A DNA stretch of 64,000 nt, from positions 2,356,001 through 2,420,000 of the forward strand of contig NC_013523.1 of assembly GCF_000024985.1 (NCBI RefSeq). Reading direction: 5' to 3'. Within the stretch, counting starts at the first letter, position 1. Every line of letters begins with the position of its first letter. A program made the translations under genes and the position numbers. Below the pieces are notes generated by a model. That model was not told where the DNA came from. It ran no database searches and worked only from the letters and a program-made list of their open reading frames with translations. The stretch comes from Sphaerobacter thermophilus DSM 20745. GTDB lineage: Bacteria > Chloroflexota > Chloroflexia > Thermomicrobiales > Thermomicrobiaceae. Below are positions 32,573-41,663 of the stretch, piece by piece.

Positions 32573-35524
32573 CTACCAGAGGCGGTTCTCAAGGGCGAAG
32601 CGTGTGGCCGCAGCGCGGGAGGAGACCCCCAATTTGTTGTAGATCGAGCGCAGGTGCTGGCTCACCGTGCGCGGGCTGAGGAACAGGCGCTCGGCCACCT
32701 GCGCGTCGGTCAGGCCATCCGCTACCAGCCGTAGGACCTCCACCTCGCGGGGCGTCAACCCCGCAGGGTAGGCCGCACCCGCGCGGCGAGCGCGCGACCT
32801 GGACAGCCGGGCTTCGATGGCACGTGCCCGGTCCAGCGCCGGGGCTGCGCCCAACGGCTCGAGGATCGCTCGGGCCTCTGCCAGGAGTTCCCGCGCCGCG
32901 GCCGGCTGGCGCGTCGCGCCGCGGTGCTCGGCGAGGGCCAGCAGGGTCAGGGCACGCTCGTAGCGGGCGGCGCAGGCGTCGGCCAGTGCCAGGGCGGCGT
33001 CCAGGTGGCGCGCGGCGTCATCGTGGCGCCGGGCGGCGGTATCGAGCTCTCCGAGCGTTCGGTAGGCATGGAGCAGAACCAGCGGCTGGCGCGGATCGCT
33101 GGCGTCCTCCAGGGCGCGGACGGCGCGTCGCCGCGCCGCAGCGGCTTCGCCCGCTGCGCGATGGTACGCGGCCCAGCCGAGATGGCCGGCCGCGCGCCCG
33201 AGTACCGCCCCGCTCCACGCCACCCAGCGGTCGTGGGCTTCAAGCCAGGCCCGTGCGGTCGCGAGATCCCCGGCATCGAGCGCCAGCATGGCGGCCAGCC
33301 GCTGGATCGGCAGCGTGTCGAGCAGGATCGCGTTGCCCGGCTCCGCTTCCAGCCCCGCCGGGAGCTGCTCACCCACGAGCTGCCAGGCCAACGCCGCGTC
33401 TCCCTGCTCGCGCGCGAGCGTGGCCAGCGCGCTGCGGGCAAAGGGACGCCAGCCGGTGCGGCCGCCGGAGGTGATAGCGGCACGCGCCAGTTGCCGGGCG
33501 TCGTCCCAGGCCCCCTCCAGCAAGAGGAGCGGCAGCCAGACGAAGCGCGGCGGCAGTGACTCCCCGGCTACCTCTCCGGCACGTTCCCAGGCGGCCTCGG
33601 CCTCCCGCGCCAGCCGCTCGCGCTCGGCCAGGTCATCAGCGTGGTAGGGCAGCACCACCTCGTACAGCTCCAGGAGCAGCGCCTGCCCCACCTGGTAGTG
33701 GTGCTCGACGGCGCGGTAGGCGGCGATCGCCTCAGCGCAAGCGCGCCGCGCCGCGTCAGGGTGACCCAGGACAGCCGAGGCGCTCGCCACCCCGCGCCAG
33801 GCATTGGCGTAGCCCGAAGTGCCAAGTCCACGCGCGGGTACCTCGGGCTCCGCGCTCGGGCCGAGGGCCAGCGCGTCCGCGCACCGGCCCGAGAGCGCGA
33901 GCCAGTTCACCAGCGCGCCCCGGTAGTGGTACTCATCGGGCGGGTCACCCACGCGCACGAGGCGCTCGCGCAGCCTCGCCCGCTCCTCGTCGCTCAGGGC
34001 ATCGATTGCAGCGATCGACTCCTCCAGGATCGCCAGCCCGGCGCGGATATCGCCGATGACACAGCGCAGGCTGCCGCGGAAACAGCCGACATAGGCGGCC
34101 AGTGGCCGGTCGCCCGCCTCCTCCGCCAGGGCGATCGCGTCGTCGAGGTAGGCAAGCGCGTGGCGTGGGTCGGCATAGCGGCGCATCCGCGCCACGCGGT
34201 AGAGGAGCAGCGCCTGCTCCTCCGGCGGCGCGCCCTGGGCTTCCAGGATCTGGAGCGCGGCGTCGAAACGTTCCCCGGCTGTCAGCAGCGCGTAGGCCCG
34301 CTGCGCCAGATCCCCGGCGCGAATCAGCCACTCCGCCGCCCGCGGGTCTCCAGCCCGCTGCAGGTGGTAAGCGACGGCATGCGGGCCGGGCGTGGGGGCA
34401 GCCATCAGCGTCTCCGCTACGCGGCGGTGCCACAACCGCTGCCGGGGCGGCAGAAGCCCGTCGTAGAGTGTCTCGCGGATCAGCGCGTGCGCGAAGCGCA
34501 CGGCGGCGCCGTCGGAGTGGGCCTCGAGGAGCCGCGCCTCGACCGCCGCCTCAATCACATCGAGCAGCTCTTCCTCCGTGGCCCCGGTGACCGCCTCCCA
34601 CAGCCCAAGGGGGACTTCCTGGCCGATGACCGCCGCGACCGAGAGCAGGTGGTGCGCCTCGTCGCCCAAGCGCGCCAGCCGCCCTTCGATCACCTGGCGC
34701 AGCAGCGTCGGGACGCCCGCCTGCGTCAGATCGCCGAGGACCCAGCCGTCGCCCTCCAGCCGCAGCAGGTGCTCATCTTCGAGCGTGCGCAGGAGTTCCC
34801 CGACGTAGAGCGGGTTGCCCTGTGCCCGCTCCTCGAGGTAGGCCATCAGGCGCGACTGCGCCTCGACCGACAGGGTATAGCGGGCGGACACCAGGGTGCG
34901 CACATCGTCCGGCTCCAACCGGCGCAGGTCCACCCGCAGGGCGCCCGCCTCCCGCACCAGGAGCGGCAGTAAGGGAAAGAGCGGGTGCCGCCGGTTCACC
35001 TCGTCCCCCCGGTAGGTGACGACGAGGAGCATCGGTGCGCCGGCCACACCACGCGCCACGAAGCGCAGCAGCTCGAGGCTGCCTACATCGGCCCAGTGCA
35101 TGTCCTCCAGGAGCAGCACCAGCGGCTGGCGTGCCGCCAGGGTACCCAGCCACTCCCACATGCGGGCGAAGAGCGCCATCTGGCTGGCGGACTGGGCCGC
35201 GGCTTCCTCGAGCGGCGGCACCGGCGAACCCTGGTGCGTGATCCCCTGAGCCACAACCTCGGTCCACGGCCCGTAGGGTGGCGTCTCGATCAGGTCGTAG
35301 CAGTGGCCCACCAGGACGAGCGCGCCCTGCTCACACGCCTCGCGGCCGATCCGGCGCGCCAGTGCCGTCTTGCCGATCCCGGCCTCACCGCTGATCATCA
35401 CCAGCCGGCCGCGCCCGCCCAGCGTATCGCCCAGCGCCGCGCGCAGCGTCGCCTGCTCGCTCTCCCGCCCGACCAGGACAGGGGGATGCTCGTCGAGGGG
35501 AAAAGGAAGTGGTGTCACGTCCAT
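32573..35524 (-). CDS. Large ATP-binding LuxR-family regulator (LAL type)
   Basis: A 983-residue regulator. The N-terminal AAA-type ATPase has VGRESE, Walker A GEAGIGKTALARR (about 45-57) and Walker B LLLLEDMHWAD; a long middle region of helical repeats (about 330-880) looks TPR-like; the C-terminal LuxR helix-turn-helix is GLTPREVEVLRLVADGL then AERLFLSPRTVSQHLRSIYN. Such proteins bind an inducer through the repeats and activate transcription. ATG 35524 is taken; a GTG 17 codons earlier (35575) is possible and neither has a clear ribosome site. A -10-like TATACT lies at 35602-35597 on the minus strand. Neighbours give no clue to the inducer. Confidence 0.9.
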   Translation of the reverse strand: MDVTPLPFPLDEHPPVLVGRESEQATLRAALGDTLGGRGRLVMISGEAGIGKTALARRIGREACEQGALVLVGHCYDLIETPPYGPWTEVVAQGITHQGSPVPPLEEAAAQSASQMALFARMWEWLGTLAARQPLVLLLEDMHWADVGSLELLRFVARGVAGAPMLLVVTYRGDEVNRRHPLFPLLPLLVREAGALRVDLRRLEPDDVRTLVSARYTLSVEAQSRLMAYLEERAQGNPLYVGELLRTLEDEHLLRLEGDGWVLGDLTQAGVPTLLRQVIEGRLARLGDEAHHLLSVAAVIGQEVPLGLWEAVTGATEEELLDVIEAAVEARLLEAHSDGAAVRFAHALIRETLYDGLLPPRQRLWHRRVAETLMAAPTPGPHAVAYHLQRAGDPRAAEWLIRAGDLAQRAYALLTAGERFDAALQILEAQGAPPEEQALLLYRVARMRRYADPRHALAYLDDAIALAEEAGDRPLAAYVGCFRGSLRCVIGDIRAGLAILEESIAAIDALSDEERARLRERLVRVGDPPDEYHYRGALVNWLALSGRCADALALGPSAEPEVPARGLGTSGYANAWRGVASASAVLGHPDAARRACAEAIAAYRAVEHHYQVGQALLLELYEVVLPYHADDLAERERLAREAEAAWERAGEVAGESLPPRFVWLPLLLLEGAWDDARQLARAAITSGGRTGWRPFARSALATLAREQGDAALAWQLVGEQLPAGLEAEPGNAILLDTLPIQRLAAMLALDAGDLATARAWLEAHDRWVAWSGAVLGRAAGHLGWAAYHRAAGEAAAARRRAVRALEDASDPRQPLVLLHAYRTLGELDTAARRHDDAARHLDAALALADACAARYERALTLLALAEHRGATRQPAAARELLAEARAILEPLGAAPALDRARAIEARLSRSRARRAGAAYPAGLTPREVEVLRLVADGLTDAQVAERLFLSPRTVSQHLRSIYNKLGVSSRAAATRFALENRLW

Positions 35525-35808
35525 GGGCTGCAGACGTCGCTCGTGGTGAGCGCGGCGCAGTGCGGCGCAGCGCACGATTTGTCGGTCATCTGTTCTAGTA
35601 TAGCACGGCCAGGTGCAGGGTTATTCCTCATTGCCACGAGCGCGGGCGGCGGACGGCGCCGTACCCGTCCCCAGCGCACCCCCCCTCGCCCAACGTTGGG
35701 AGAGGGGTTGGGGGTGAGGGCCGTTCTCTCGGCATGGGGTCGAGCGGTGCTCCGGCCCTGCGCCGGTCGGTATGACAACCCGGAGGAGACCGGTCCACCA
35801 CATAACAA
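35525..35808. repeat. Spacer with a CCAACGTTGGGAGAGGGG hairpin
   Basis: The stretch 35677-35721 matches the hairpin family seen at 21.6 and 32.0 kb, here followed by TTGGGGGTGAGGGCC. The rest shows no gene. Confidence 0.6.
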
Positions 35809-35830
35809 AGCGGCGGCCGCAGCCGCCGCT
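35809..35830 (-). terminator. rex: Likely terminator of rex
   Basis: AGCGGCGGC (35809-35817) pairs with GCCGCCGCT (35822-35830). On the minus strand the stem is followed by TTGTTATG. It lies 17 bases past the rex stop codon. Confidence 0.5.
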
Positions 35831-35846
35831 GTCCAAGCTCTCTACC

Positions 35847-36539
35847 CTAGTGCCCGGCCGCCTCGGTCGCCAGGCTCTCGCCAACCGGAGCGGCGCGGCC
35901 GTCGTGGGAGGGGTCGCCGTTGTCGAGGTAGTAGGTGAGGCTCTGCAGGGCGCTGACCGGGTCGATCTCACGCACCCAGACCGACTCCGGCACCTTCAGG
36001 ATCACCGGGGCGTAGTTGAGGATCGCCCGCACCCCGCCGGCGATCATCCGGTCGGCCACGTCCTGCGCCGCGGCGGCCGGAACGGCCACGATGCCGATCT
36101 TGATCCCCATCTCCCGGATGACCGGCGTCAGTTCGGCCTCGTCCAGGACCACGGTGCCGTTCACCTGCTGGCCGATGTGCTCCGGGTTGCGGGCGAAGAT
36201 CGCGGCGATGCGGAACGCATTCGGTTCGAAGCCCCGGTAGTGGGCGATGGCCTGTCCCAGGTGGCCGAAGCCGGCCAGTGCGACGTCCCACTGGCGGTCC
36301 AGCTTGAGGATGTGAGCGATCTCCTCCGCCAGCCGAGCAACGTCGTATCCCTTGCCCTGCTTACCGAACTTACCGAAGTAGGAGAGGTCCCGGCGGATCT
36401 GGGCCGCCGTCACCCCGATGCGCTCGCCCAACTCCTCGGACGAGATACTCGTCACGCCCGCGCTCAGCATCTGCTTGAGCGTGCGCTCGTAGATCGGCAG
36501 CCGCCGAATCACGATGTCGGGAATCCCACCGCGTCTCAT
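35847..36539 (-). CDS. rex: Redox-sensing transcriptional repressor Rex
   Basis: A 230-residue Rex protein, which represses respiratory and fermentative genes and lets go when NADH rises. The N-terminal winged helix (about 1-80) includes RLPIYERTLKQM, SSEELGERIGVTAAQIRRDLSYFG and GKQGKGYDV; the Rossmann domain begins ALAGFGHLGQAIAHY (GxGxxG, about 88-102) and contains AVPAAAAQDVADRM; the swapped C-terminal helix carries SLTYYLD. Length is usual (about 210-230). A promoter candidate lies at 36726-36697. Its likely targets include the respiratory operon in this window, though no clear Rex box was found there. Confidence 0.93.
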   Translation of the reverse strand: MRRGGIPDIVIRRLPIYERTLKQMLSAGVTSISSEELGERIGVTAAQIRRDLSYFGKFGKQGKGYDVARLAEEIAHILKLDRQWDVALAGFGHLGQAIAHYRGFEPNAFRIAAIFARNPEHIGQQVNGTVVLDEAELTPVIREMGIKIGIVAVPAAAAQDVADRMIAGGVRAILNYAPVILKVPESVWVREIDPVSALQSLTYYLDNGDPSHDGRAAPVGESLATEAAGH

Positions 36540-36696
36540 CCGTCATGTCTCCGCGCGGGGACCGCTCGCACCGACCGCGACGACGCGGCCACGGGCTCGC
36601 ACCGCCGGTTCGATCCAACACGCGAGCCGCCCGCGTCTATGCCGCCGACGACGGTCGAAAACGAATCCCGCGATTCATCCGATGAGCGCCAGCATA

Positions 36697-36726
36697 ATGC
36701 TACCATTCATGCAGAAAACCGGTCAA
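36697..36726 (-). promoter_or_regulatory. Candidate promoter of rex
   Basis: On the minus strand TTGACC (36726-36721) and TAGCAT (36702-36697) are 18 bp apart. The -35 box overlaps the last codons of the XRE-type gene. Confidence 0.4.
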
Positions 36727-37850
36727 CGTGCCGGGTTTCTCTCACTTGCTTCCGCCTGCCGCCGCCGCAGCCAGACGACCACCGCCTCCCGACTCCGATC
36801 GGTTTCGGGAAGGCTATCCCACAGCCGATCGACCAACCCCGCGACCGGGGCCGTGGTCTCCGGTCCTGCGACCCAGAGCCCGACGCGCACCGTGGACTCC
36901 CGCCCTCGCCGTTCAGGCAGCCGCTCGATCAGGCCGCCCTGCTCGTCGACGCAGTAGATGTTGAACGGCCCGAGGTCCGCGTCCGTGACGGCCAGCTCGA
37001 AGTTGGCGTCCTGGTCCAAGCGGTCGAGCAGCCGCGCACAGAGGTTGAGCGCCTGCGCCCGCGCGAGGTCCGGTCCCGGGCCGGCCTTCTCGGTGTCCAG
37101 AGCGCGCTCCAGGTAGCTGCGGCTCAGGATCATGCGCGTGGGCCAGCGGCGCATCACGGCGGGGTCACGCACCCACTCCGAGGTTTCCCAGGTGGAAACC
37201 GCCTGCGGGTCGATTGCCTCCCGGCGGAAGACCGCCTGATAGGCCGCGACCAGATCGGCCTCCGGTGGCAGGAGGAAGAAGCTGCGGCTCGCCACCAGGA
37301 TGCGCCGGTGGCCGGGGGTCTGCACCAGTTGCAGCCAGGCGCGCGCGAAGGCCGGCCCGCCCATCCCCGCCTGGCGGATCAGCCGGTTGAGCGCCCTCCA
37401 GACCTCGGCCAGATCGTCATGGCGCGCGGCACGCGCCACCAGCTCCTGGGTGGCCAGCGGGGGAAGCGTCGCCTCGCCCAACTGGCGCAGGCACCCGACC
37501 AGGGTGCGTCGCGCCTCGATCGACAGGTCGAACAGCTCATCCCGCACGGGAGGACCGATGCCGAGCATATCGAGGTAGCGGCCCAGGTCGGCGTCGAGGA
37601 GCGTCACGTCGCGCTCGAGCCGCACGAACTCGTCGATGCCGACCCCAAGCACCTCAGCGATCTTGGCCAGGACCGTGAAGCTGGGGAGCGTCTGGCTTCG
37701 TTCGAGTCGACTCAGGTGCGACGCTGAGATGCCCGCTTGTGCTGCCAACGCGTCGAGTGTCATCCCCCGTTCTTGCCGTAAGCGGCGGATCGCCGGGCCG
37801 ATCCGCTGCCGTTGTACCGGCTGCATCTGCACCACTGTCCTACTCCCCAT
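36723..37850 (-). CDS. XRE-family helix-turn-helix regulator with a large C-terminal domain
   Basis: A 375-residue protein. The N-terminal Cro/CI-type helix-turn-helix (about residues 16-72) reads IRRLRQERGMTLDALAAQAG then ISASHLSRLERSQTLPSFTVL. The remaining 300 residues form one or two helical-then-alpha/beta domains of no type I recognise; they may bind a ligand. Start at ATG 37850; an in-frame ATG at 37826 is an alternative. It lies upstream of rex on the same strand and diverges from the DUF2089 operon, whose promoter is flanked by inverted repeats that this protein could bind. Confidence 0.8.
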   Translation of the reverse strand: MGSRTVVQMQPVQRQRIGPAIRRLRQERGMTLDALAAQAGISASHLSRLERSQTLPSFTVLAKIAEVLGVGIDEFVRLERDVTLLDADLGRYLDMLGIGPPVRDELFDLSIEARRTLVGCLRQLGEATLPPLATQELVARAARHDDLAEVWRALNRLIRQAGMGGPAFARAWLQLVQTPGHRRILVASRSFFLLPPEADLVAAYQAVFRREAIDPQAVSTWETSEWVRDPAVMRRWPTRMILSRSYLERALDTEKAGPGPDLARAQALNLCARLLDRLDQDANFELAVTDADLGPFNIYCVDEQGGLIERLPERRGRESTVRVGLWVAGPETTAPVAGLVDRLWDSLPETDRSREAVVVWLRRRQAEASERNPAR

Positions 37851-38151
37851 CTGTCATGCCGCCGCCCCTCGTACCCCAAGGGGCACGCGACCGACGGGCT
37901 GTAACCGCCACACCGACCTGGGGCAAGATCTGCCCCCTCTGTGCTTCCGTCCAAGTACTGGCCAGGCTAGTGACGGCATTTTGGATGCCGCGGAAATCCT
38001 GACTGCACGCCCCGCCTCCCGACCCCCGACGCGACCCGCGCCCAGCACCTCACTCCCTCTCACTGGTTCCAAACTATTCTGAACCAATTCTTCACAATCT
38101 CTTGACAACGGATCAGAATCAGTCTAGACTGGGCCGCGTTAGGAGGAGATC
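37851..38151. promoter_or_regulatory. Divergent control region: promoter and inverted repeats
   Basis: TTGACA (38102-38107) and TAGACT (38125-38130), 17 bp apart, form a good promoter for the DUF2089 gene; AGGAGGAG follows at 38141. The -35 box is bracketed by ATTCTGA (38076-38082) and TCAGAAT (38113-38119), a perfect inverted pair, and GGTTC (38065-38069) with GAACC (38081-38085) form another. The rest of the 300-base gap shows no gene. Confidence 0.6.
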
Positions 38152-38568
38152 ATGTACAACGCACCACAACAATGCCCAACCTGCGGTTCCGCGCTTCAGA
38201 TCCAGGAGCTGGCCTGTCCTACCTGCTCTACGATCGTGCGCGGCCGGTGGGCGGCCAACCCCTTCAGCCGGCTGACCGATGATCAGCAGACGTTCCTGCT
38301 GCTCTTCGTGCGCAGCCGCGGCAACCTCAGCGACGTCGAACGAACCCTCGGCGTCTCCTACCCAACCGTGCGCGGCAAGCTCGAAGACATCATCGCGGCG
38401 CTGGAAGAGCCGGAGCCGGAACCGGAACCTGAGCCGGAGCCGGCGCCCGCCCCTGCGCCGTCCACGGAGCGTGAGAAGATCCTCGAACGCATCGCCCGGG
38501 GCGAGTTGACGGTCGACGAAGGGATGGCACAGCTCCGCCGCCTCCAATCCGGCGGAGACGCTCGCTAG
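38152..38568 (+). CDS. DUF2089-type zinc-ribbon/helix-turn-helix regulator
   Basis: A 138-residue protein. A four-cysteine zinc ribbon (C8, C11, C22, C25; CPTC twice) is followed by a helix-turn-helix (about 40-83; VERTLGVSYPTVRGKLEDII), an (EP)n linker (about 85-100) and a short C-terminal helix pair ILERIARGELTVDEGMAQL. This is the DUF2089 plan. The same C-terminal motif ends the DUF4097 protein two genes downstream. A strong promoter and AGGAGGAG site precede ATG 38152. First gene of a probable operon with an MFS exporter and the DUF4097 protein, likely as its regulator. Confidence 0.85.
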   Translation: MYNAPQQCPTCGSALQIQELACPTCSTIVRGRWAANPFSRLTDDQQTFLLLFVRSRGNLSDVERTLGVSYPTVRGKLEDIIAALEEPEPEPEPEPEPAPAPAPSTEREKILERIARGELTVDEGMAQLRRLQSGGDAR

Positions 38569-38617
38569 CAGCGCGGCCAGCATCTATGGGAGCTGGCCAC
38601 GCGGATCGGGAGACTAA

Positions 38618-39937
38618 ATGATCGCCACACGCGGCCAGGCCTCCGGCGCTAATCGTATACCCTTTCTGGCACTCCTGGGTGCCAATGCCATCTCGATGGT
38701 CGGCACGCGCGTCACTCAGATCGCCATCCCCTGGTTCGTGCTGCAGACGACCGGGAGCGCGGCCAAGACCGGCATCGTCGGCTTCGCCGAGATGCTGCCG
38801 ATCATCATCGCCTCCTTCTTCGGCGGCACCCTGGTCGACCGCATCGGATTCAAGACCGGCAGCGTCGTCTCCGATCTCCTGGCCGGGGCCACCATTGCGC
38901 TCATCCCCGCGCTGCACCACACCGTCGGACTGGAGTTCTGGCAACTCCTGATACTCGTCTTCTTCGCAGGGCTCTTCGCCACCCCCGGCATGACCGCACG
39001 CCAGAGCCTCGTACCCGACCTGGCGGAGCTGGCCGGGCTGCCGCTGGAGCGGGCCAACGCCGCCTACCAGGCGATCCCACGGCTCTCGCTCCTGGTGGGC
39101 CCGGCGCTCGGCGCGGCCCTCATCTCCCTGGTGGGCCCCAGCCAGGCCCTCTGGCTCGACGCCGCCGGCTACGTCGTGTCAGCGACCATCGTGCTGGTCG
39201 GTGTCCGCGGGCTGCGCCGCCAGGCCACCGTGAGCGGATCGTCCTCCCGCTACCTCGATGAGCTGCGCGAGGGGCTGCAGTTCGTCCGCCAGAACAGGCT
39301 GGTCCGAACGATGATCACGGTGATGCTCGTGATCAGCATCGTCGACATGCCCCTCTTCTCCGTCGTGCTGCCCGTCTACGCCGACCGCGTCCTCGGCAGC
39401 GTCGTCGCGCTGGGCACCATCGTCAGCGCCTTCGGCGCCGGCGCGCTGGCGGGAGTCCTCGCCTACGGCGCCGTCGGGCACAAGCTGCCCCGGCGGCCCA
39501 CGCTGGTGATCGCCTTCGCCGCGTGCTGCCTCTCGCTCACCCCGCTCGCCCTGGGAGCGCCCCTCTGGGTGATCGCGACATTCATGGCGGTGGAGGGCGT
39601 GATCTCGGCGCCGATCAACCCCCTGGCGATGACGCTGCTCCAGGAGGAGGTCCCCGCCGAACTGCGCGGGCGCGCCTTCGGACTGGTCACCGCCCTCGGC
39701 CTTGCGGTCTCCCCGCTGGGGCTGCTGATGGCCGGCTACATCATCGACTACGTTGGGCTGCTCCCCATGCTCGGCCTGATCGCGGTTTCCTACCTGGCCG
39801 CCGCCGCCGTGTGCGGGACAGCCCCCGCCCTCCGCAACCTGAGCTCGCCACCGGCGCCGGAGCCGGTGCCGGTGGCATCGACGGCCGACACCGACCTCCG
39901 CCATGCGGCGGGCTACCGGGAAGGAATCAGCCGATGA
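38618..39937 (+). CDS. MFS transporter (12-helix, MFS_3/EntS-like)
   Basis: A 439-residue major facilitator with 12 helices. The N-terminal FLALLGANAISMVGTRVTQI then FGGTLVDRIGFKTGSVVSDL, and the middle RQNRLVRTMITVMLVISIVD, resemble the MFS_3 exporter group (enterobactin or macrolide exporters). Substrate unknown. It lies 49 bases after the DUF2089 gene and its stop overlaps the start of the DUF4097 gene by four bases (ATGA, 39934-39937), so the three form one operon. Confidence 0.88.
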   Translation: MIATRGQASGANRIPFLALLGANAISMVGTRVTQIAIPWFVLQTTGSAAKTGIVGFAEMLPIIIASFFGGTLVDRIGFKTGSVVSDLLAGATIALIPALHHTVGLEFWQLLILVFFAGLFATPGMTARQSLVPDLAELAGLPLERANAAYQAIPRLSLLVGPALGAALISLVGPSQALWLDAAGYVVSATIVLVGVRGLRRQATVSGSSSRYLDELREGLQFVRQNRLVRTMITVMLVISIVDMPLFSVVLPVYADRVLGSVVALGTIVSAFGAGALAGVLAYGAVGHKLPRRPTLVIAFAACCLSLTPLALGAPLWVIATFMAVEGVISAPINPLAMTLLQEEVPAELRGRAFGLVTALGLAVSPLGLLMAGYIIDYVGLLPMLGLIAVSYLAAAAVCGTAPALRNLSSPPAPEPVPVASTADTDLRHAAGYREGISR

Positions 39938-41205
39938 GTACGAGCGAACACCGTATCGCCGCTTCCGGAGTAGACGTCCTGCTTATCGAGGGCACCGAGG
40001 GTGACCTGCGGGTCACCTGGACCGAGCGGGACGACATCCTGGTCCGCGGCGACTACGTCGAGATCGAGCATGACGACGACCGGGTGGAGATCTCCTGGCA
40101 GTCCGCCACCGTGGCCAATGCCCTGACCTCCATCCTCGGGATCGGCACCGGCTCGCCCGTCACGGTGGAACTGCCGCAGACCATTCGCCGCACCGAGATC
40201 ACCCTGCGCACCGGCGACCTGGTGCTCGACAGCCCGCGGGGCACGGTGCAGGCACGGGTCGACCGAGGCGACACCATCGTCGACGGCGGCGACGGCGAGA
40301 TCGAGATGAAGCTCGGCGGCGGCACGATCCGGGTCGAACGCTTCACGGGCCCGGTCACGGCCAGCTCCGGCGCGGGCGACGTCAAGCTGACGAACGTGAC
40401 CGGGAAAGTGGTGGTAAGTGCCGGCGCCGGGGATGTCCTGGTCCAGGGCGGCACCGGCCCGGTGAACCTCAAGCTCGGCGCCGGGGACGCCGTGGTCGAC
40501 GAACGCGACTGCGACAACCTGACGATCAAGCTCGGGACCGGCGACGCGATCGTCCGCAGCGGCACGAGCGCCACGACGAGCATCCACAACGGCCTGGGCG
40601 ACATCGTCTGCCGCACCGTTCTCGGCCTGGGCGAGCACAGCTTCACCACCGGCTCGGGCGACATCACCGTCGCCGTCCAACGAGACATCCGCGCCCGGAT
40701 CGAGGTCATCACCGCCCGAGGCAAGATCGACAGCGAGATCCCGCTCGTGAGCGTCGGCAAGCGCGGGCCGAAGAGCGTGCTCGGACGCCGGCTGGTCGGC
40801 AGCATCGGCGACGGCGATGACCGTGCCGAAATCCGCATCCGCGCCGTGCGCGGCGATGTGGACCTCCGCTGGTTGACGGGGGCCGGCGCGCGTTCCACCA
40901 CCCCGGTGCGACCGGCGGCACCTCCATCGCCCTCGACTCCAGAACCGCCGGTGCCCCCGACACCTCCGGCACTGCCCGAGGCGCCCGCACCGCCCGAGGG
41001 TGTCGAAGCGGCCGATTCCGACACGGACGTGATCCTGGTGGGTCCACCGGCCGCCGAGACGCCGCGCACCGACGAAAGCGAGTTCGAGAACTACCAGCGT
41101 GTGATCCTGAGCGAGCTGGCAGCCGGCACACTCACCGTTGCCGAAGCCGAGCGCCTGCTTGACGCCCTGGCGCAGCGGCAACAGGGCCAGCACACGACCG
41201 CGTAG
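39934..41205 (+). CDS. DUF4097-type beta-helix protein with C-terminal SHOCT-like motif
   Basis: A 423-residue protein. Residues about 1-310 are a run of short strands with Gly-Asp turns (for example SSGAGDVKL, SAGAGDVLV, KLGAGDAVV, KLGTGDAIV, GSGDITV), the repeating pattern of DUF4097/YvlB-type beta-helix proteins. A Pro-rich linker (about 325-370) leads to a C-terminal helix pair VILSELAAGTLTVAEAERLL (about 391-410) that closely matches the end of the DUF2089 regulator in the same operon. No signal peptide, so probably cytoplasmic. Function unknown. ATG 39934 overlaps the MFS stop. Confidence 0.85.
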   Translation: MSTSEHRIAASGVDVLLIEGTEGDLRVTWTERDDILVRGDYVEIEHDDDRVEISWQSATVANALTSILGIGTGSPVTVELPQTIRRTEITLRTGDLVLDSPRGTVQARVDRGDTIVDGGDGEIEMKLGGGTIRVERFTGPVTASSGAGDVKLTNVTGKVVVSAGAGDVLVQGGTGPVNLKLGAGDAVVDERDCDNLTIKLGTGDAIVRSGTSATTSIHNGLGDIVCRTVLGLGEHSFTTGSGDITVAVQRDIRARIEVITARGKIDSEIPLVSVGKRGPKSVLGRRLVGSIGDGDDRAEIRIRAVRGDVDLRWLTGAGARSTTPVRPAAPPSPSTPEPPVPPTPPALPEAPAPPEGVEAADSDTDVILVGPPAAETPRTDESEFENYQRVILSELAAGTLTVAEAERLLDALAQRQQGQHTTA

Positions 41206-41389
41206 CGCACCACGACCGAACCGACGACCTGATCCCGGAGCCGCGCGCGAACCGCGGCGGCTCCGCCAGGGGCCCGCTGCGCTCTGAAAGGAGAGGCTAC
41301 CCAGACCACACCTGAACCATGCCCGCGCCACCTGTCCGCTCTGACGACACCGACCTGGCACCGACCCGCACGATGAAGGGAACCGAGCT

Positions 41390-41626
41390 ATGCACTCCGA
41401 TCCGTGGGTGAACCTGAAGCTAGCGGCATCACGCTGGCAAGAACGCCACGACGCCGCCGAGCACTGGCGGACCGTCCGCGACCTCGACCCGCCCCCAACC
41501 CGGCGCACCCTGCTCGCCAGCCTCGCCATCGGTGCCCGCAACATCCTCCGCATCGGCCGCGCGACCGCCGCCTCCCAGGTCCGAGGGCGCGTCGCCCGCC
41601 AGCACAGGGAGTTGGATCTGAATTGA
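41390..41626 (+). CDS. Small basic hypothetical protein
   Basis: A 78-residue protein from ATG 41390, with GAAGGGAA about 8 nt upstream and strong G/C third positions. It is helical and basic (WQERHDAAEHWRTVRDL; LASLAIGARNILRIGRATAA), with an amphipathic central helix. No family recognised. It lies 184 bases downstream of the DUF4097 gene, on the same strand, and may be the last gene of that operon; a terminator-like hairpin follows. Confidence 0.7.
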   Translation: MHSDPWVNLKLAASRWQERHDAAEHWRTVRDLDPPPTRRTLLASLAIGARNILRIGRATAASQVRGRVARQHRELDLN

Positions 41627-41663
41627 TGCGTGTTGCGTATTGCGTGTTCCGTGTTCCGTCCAG

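Noticed and set aside
35847-36726. Rex self-control site near rex
   Set aside because: No TTGTGAA-type inverted repeat was found in the rex leader or before the act operon.
35772-37727. 651-codon plus-strand frame over rex and the XRE gene
   Set aside because: It spans two genes of the opposite strand and a hairpin region; no family pattern.
39523-39933. Upstream extension of the DUF4097 gene into the MFS gene
   Set aside because: The frame is open but overlaps the end of the MFS gene; the ATG at 39934 with ATGA overlap is the normal coupled start.
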